From Cristatella mucedo (taxonomy: Eukaryota > Bryozoa > Phylactolaemata > Cristatellidae), in contig WPIO01000007.1 in assembly GCA_009760855.2 (NCBI GenBank), positions 8,385,001-8,445,000 on the forward strand: 60,000 bases of DNA. The letters run 5' to 3'. The notes under the pieces were generated by a model, which was given only the letters and a program-made list of their open reading frames with translations, did not search any database and was not told the DNA's origin. Shown here piece after piece: positions 58,188 to 60,000 of this stretch. A program made the position numbers and the translations under genes. How positions within the stretch are numbered: position 1 is the first letter of the stretch; every line of letters begins with the position of its first letter.

Positions 58188-59209
58188 CTGGAAATGATAC
58201 CAAGCCAAGTAAATAGAATGAGCAGGTCAAACAACATGTGAACATCAATCATTTTTGTCCTGGACCAACTCACTTACAAATAAGTAGCTCTCAGGTTTTC
58301 TAGTGAGTAGACATTTGGCAATCAGATTTTAACAGGCTGTCCCATGCCTCAGCAAGATTGATTAGAACCATTATTGCATCGGCAAGCAAGGTCAGCTCTT
58401 GCTTTGTGACTGGAACTGTAAGGCCCATGTAGATATTGCATTTACGGGTGGTCCAATTTTTTCGGTGGATGGATCAACTATATGTGGCCAAATAACTGAC
58501 CGACTGGCTAAACGTTTTCTAGCCAAGCCAGTAGCCCTGGCTTCGACAGGATTCCATGTAATGTCAGGCAGCCCATAACTAACTTCATATTGAGCCACGT
58601 TAAGCAAGCCACAACCAGAACCCGTGCAGGTAGCTTACGGTTTGTAGTTTTGAAGGCCCAACTGTTGATGGGGCAGATGCGAGCTACAGGGTGAGTCTAA
58701 TCGATAGCGCATGGAATGCTCGCCGGTGGACATTGACCAACGGCGAAACCTTAGGCTGAGGTCGTTTTTGAGAAGCGAATCCGAGGACTTCTCATGCACA
58801 GTCACAGCAAAAGTATCAGCATAATAAGCAGAGATAGTGCCAAGCAGATAGCTAAAGGTACGAACCAATCACAGGGTCACCTGAGGCCACTCCTATAAGA
58901 AGTAGGTCTTTTTTTGGAGTCATAGCTCAGAGAACTCTGATACGGCTCATACTGCTCACGGTTTTCCTCTCTCCAGGCAAAACTATTCTGTGACAGAGTA
59001 ACATGGTGAAAACACCAATACTTCAGCTATTACTAGAGCAACCCGCTTACTGGGGCTACTGATAGATAGTAATGCAGATCTATGTACCTTGTCTGCCCGG
59101 TAAGCCTATAGGATGCCTATCGATACTCCAGCAAAGTCTAGCTCGGCATACCTAGCAAGGTGGCATAACCGTTAATCCTTACGGCACTTCACACCACTCG
59201 GAAATACTG
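58188..59209. other. Unassigned stretch
   Basis: Minus-strand frames at 58392-58607 and 58635-58868 look protein-like (the latter ends near a GTAAGC donor-like site) but match no family I recognise. They may be exons of the gene containing 57968-58187. Confidence 0.35.
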
Positions 59210-59245
59210 AGCAATCTGCGCGTGCATTTGCACGTGCAGATTGCT
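59210..59245. repeat. 36-bp near-perfect palindrome
   Basis: AGCAATCTGCGCGTGCA (59210-59226), TT, then TGCACGTGCAGATTGCT (59229-59245). Seventeen pairs with a single G-T wobble and a 2-nt loop. Confidence 0.92.
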
Positions 59246-59289
59246 GGCAAACGCACGTGCAGCCACCCCAGAGACTAACTAACCGGGCC

Positions 59290-59336
59290 TGCAGCATCGG
59301 CAGCAGCAGCAGCCAAAGAAGCAGAAGCAGCAGCAA
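59290..59336. repeat. Interrupted GCA trinucleotide repeat
   Basis: GCAGCATCGGCAGCAGCAGC and AGCAGAAGCAGCAGCAA. No supported exon overlaps it. Confidence 0.85.
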
Positions 59337-59437
59337 TGCCTCTTTTGGGCTTTCCGGGCGGCACAGACAGCGCCCTTAGCTTTTAGCTGCTGAATATGAA
59401 TTTACTCAGACCTAGAGAGTAAATCAAGATGTGCGAG

Positions 59438-59441
<4 letters not shown>

Positions 59442-59470
<29 letters not shown>
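59442..59470. repeat. (TA)n microsatellite
   Basis: About 14 TA units. Confidence 0.95.
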
Positions 59471-59639
59471 CGATAAAAACAAGTGTATATAAATTTAGGT
59501 ACAAATGTATGCATATACGATGTAAATATATGTATGACATGTGCTCTAGTTGCTCGTGACTCCTTTTCCAATAAAGTCTCCAGCATTTTACACGTGTCGT
59601 TGTTTAGCATAGTTGCAATCCAGTTAAAAAAATTAATAT

Positions 59640-59812
59640 ATGAAATCTTAGCTAATTCAACAGCATCATTTGTACAGAGGCAGAACAGCCTTATCGGCTA
59701 TCACCACTGCTTGCAGTTGGCAATAAAGAATCGCCCGGCTGCAGCATTCGAACCCATTACCTCGAACGTGAAGAGCAAGCACCCTGCTTCCTGGGCTATC
59801 ACGGCCCAGTAT
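59640..59812 (-). mobile_element. SINE-1 copy
   Basis: Minus strand: head GCCGTGATAGCCCAGGAAGC, B-box GGGTTCGAATGC, core GGGCGATTCTTTATTGCC...CTGCAAGCAGTGGTGATAGC, end GCTGTTGAATTAGCTAAG. The cleanest of the four SINE-1 copies. Confidence 0.9.
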
Positions 59813-60000
59813 TGCAGTTTTGGCATTTGGGGGATAAGGTTTTCTCATAACTAAGCTACATTCATGCCTGGTCGTCTTCCTTGGGTGACCTGAGCCTGGC
59901 CTGCTAGCGATACTTCCGACAGTTCCCAGTTTCTCAAGATTGTATCACGACCCCTAAAGTTTATTTTGAAAGAGAAGATTTTTGGTGTAGCTAAGGCCAC

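Overview
This is a spliced, repeat-rich eukaryotic window, most likely from an invertebrate animal. The basis is exons with GT-AG borders and consistent phases, PARP14-type multidomain ADP-ribosyltransferase exons, CR1/L2-like non-LTR retrotransposons, tRNA-derived SINEs, mariner and Tc1 remnants, and long CT, GT, GA and TA microsatellites. The phylum cannot be fixed from the sequence. There are no operons, CRISPR arrays or bacterial signals.

Host genes. Gene A is on the + strand, with recognisable exons from about 9.4 to 41.6 kb. In order they are a macrodomain C-terminal exon (9379-9615), a KH/RRM-like exon (about 23159-23357), a KH-end plus WWE exon (25193-25628), and three exons of the ADP-ribosyltransferase (ART) domain (29334-29470, 37126-37312, 41285-41565). 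From 23.2 kb on, the exons join in frame into one open PARP14/15-like C-terminus with a His-Tyr-Ile type active site, which predicts mono-ADP-ribosylation. Gene B is on the - strand (48972 down to 44578) and carries the same three ART exons with the same intron phases, but its catalytic HGT motif is replaced, so it looks like a pseudoenzyme. The two genes converge tail to tail, 3.0 kb apart. A broken fragment of the PP2A scaffold subunit lies at 8835-8990 (-). Two broken copies of an uncharacterised invertebrate family (YKAYFG...GDQD / CYFC motifs) lie at 22.6-23.0 and 33.0-33.5 kb (-).

Repeats. Two LINE families dominate. LINE-A ends in a conserved hairpin followed by (ATT)n and has about 20 copies on both strands. 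LINE-B ends in a GGAGATACAT(T)AC-type tail, and its best copy (15.2-18.56 kb) keeps endonuclease and RT domains. Every copy seen is 5'-truncated or frameshifted. Two kinds of tRNA-headed SINE are present. SINE-1 (four copies) has its own core and 3' end. SINE-2 (two copies) ends in a LINE-A-like 3' tail, which suggests it uses LINE-A machinery. Nested insertions (SINE in LINE, LTR-like block in LINE, LINE in LINE) fill the introns of gene A and the flank of gene B.

Layout: 0-9 kb, inverted LINE-A remnants, a SINE, two CT-rich arrays and the PP2A fragment; 9.4-23 kb, macrodomain exon followed by mostly unassigned sequence, the LINE-B copy and a GT array; 23-41.6 kb, 3' half of gene A with TE-filled introns; 41.6-44.4 kb, LINE-A/SINE-2 clutter between the convergent genes; 44.4-49 kb, gene B; 49-53 kb, stacked LINE-A copies and a SINE-2; 53-60 kb, mostly unassigned sequence with LINE-B scraps, two SINE-1 copies, microsatellites and one weak candidate exon.
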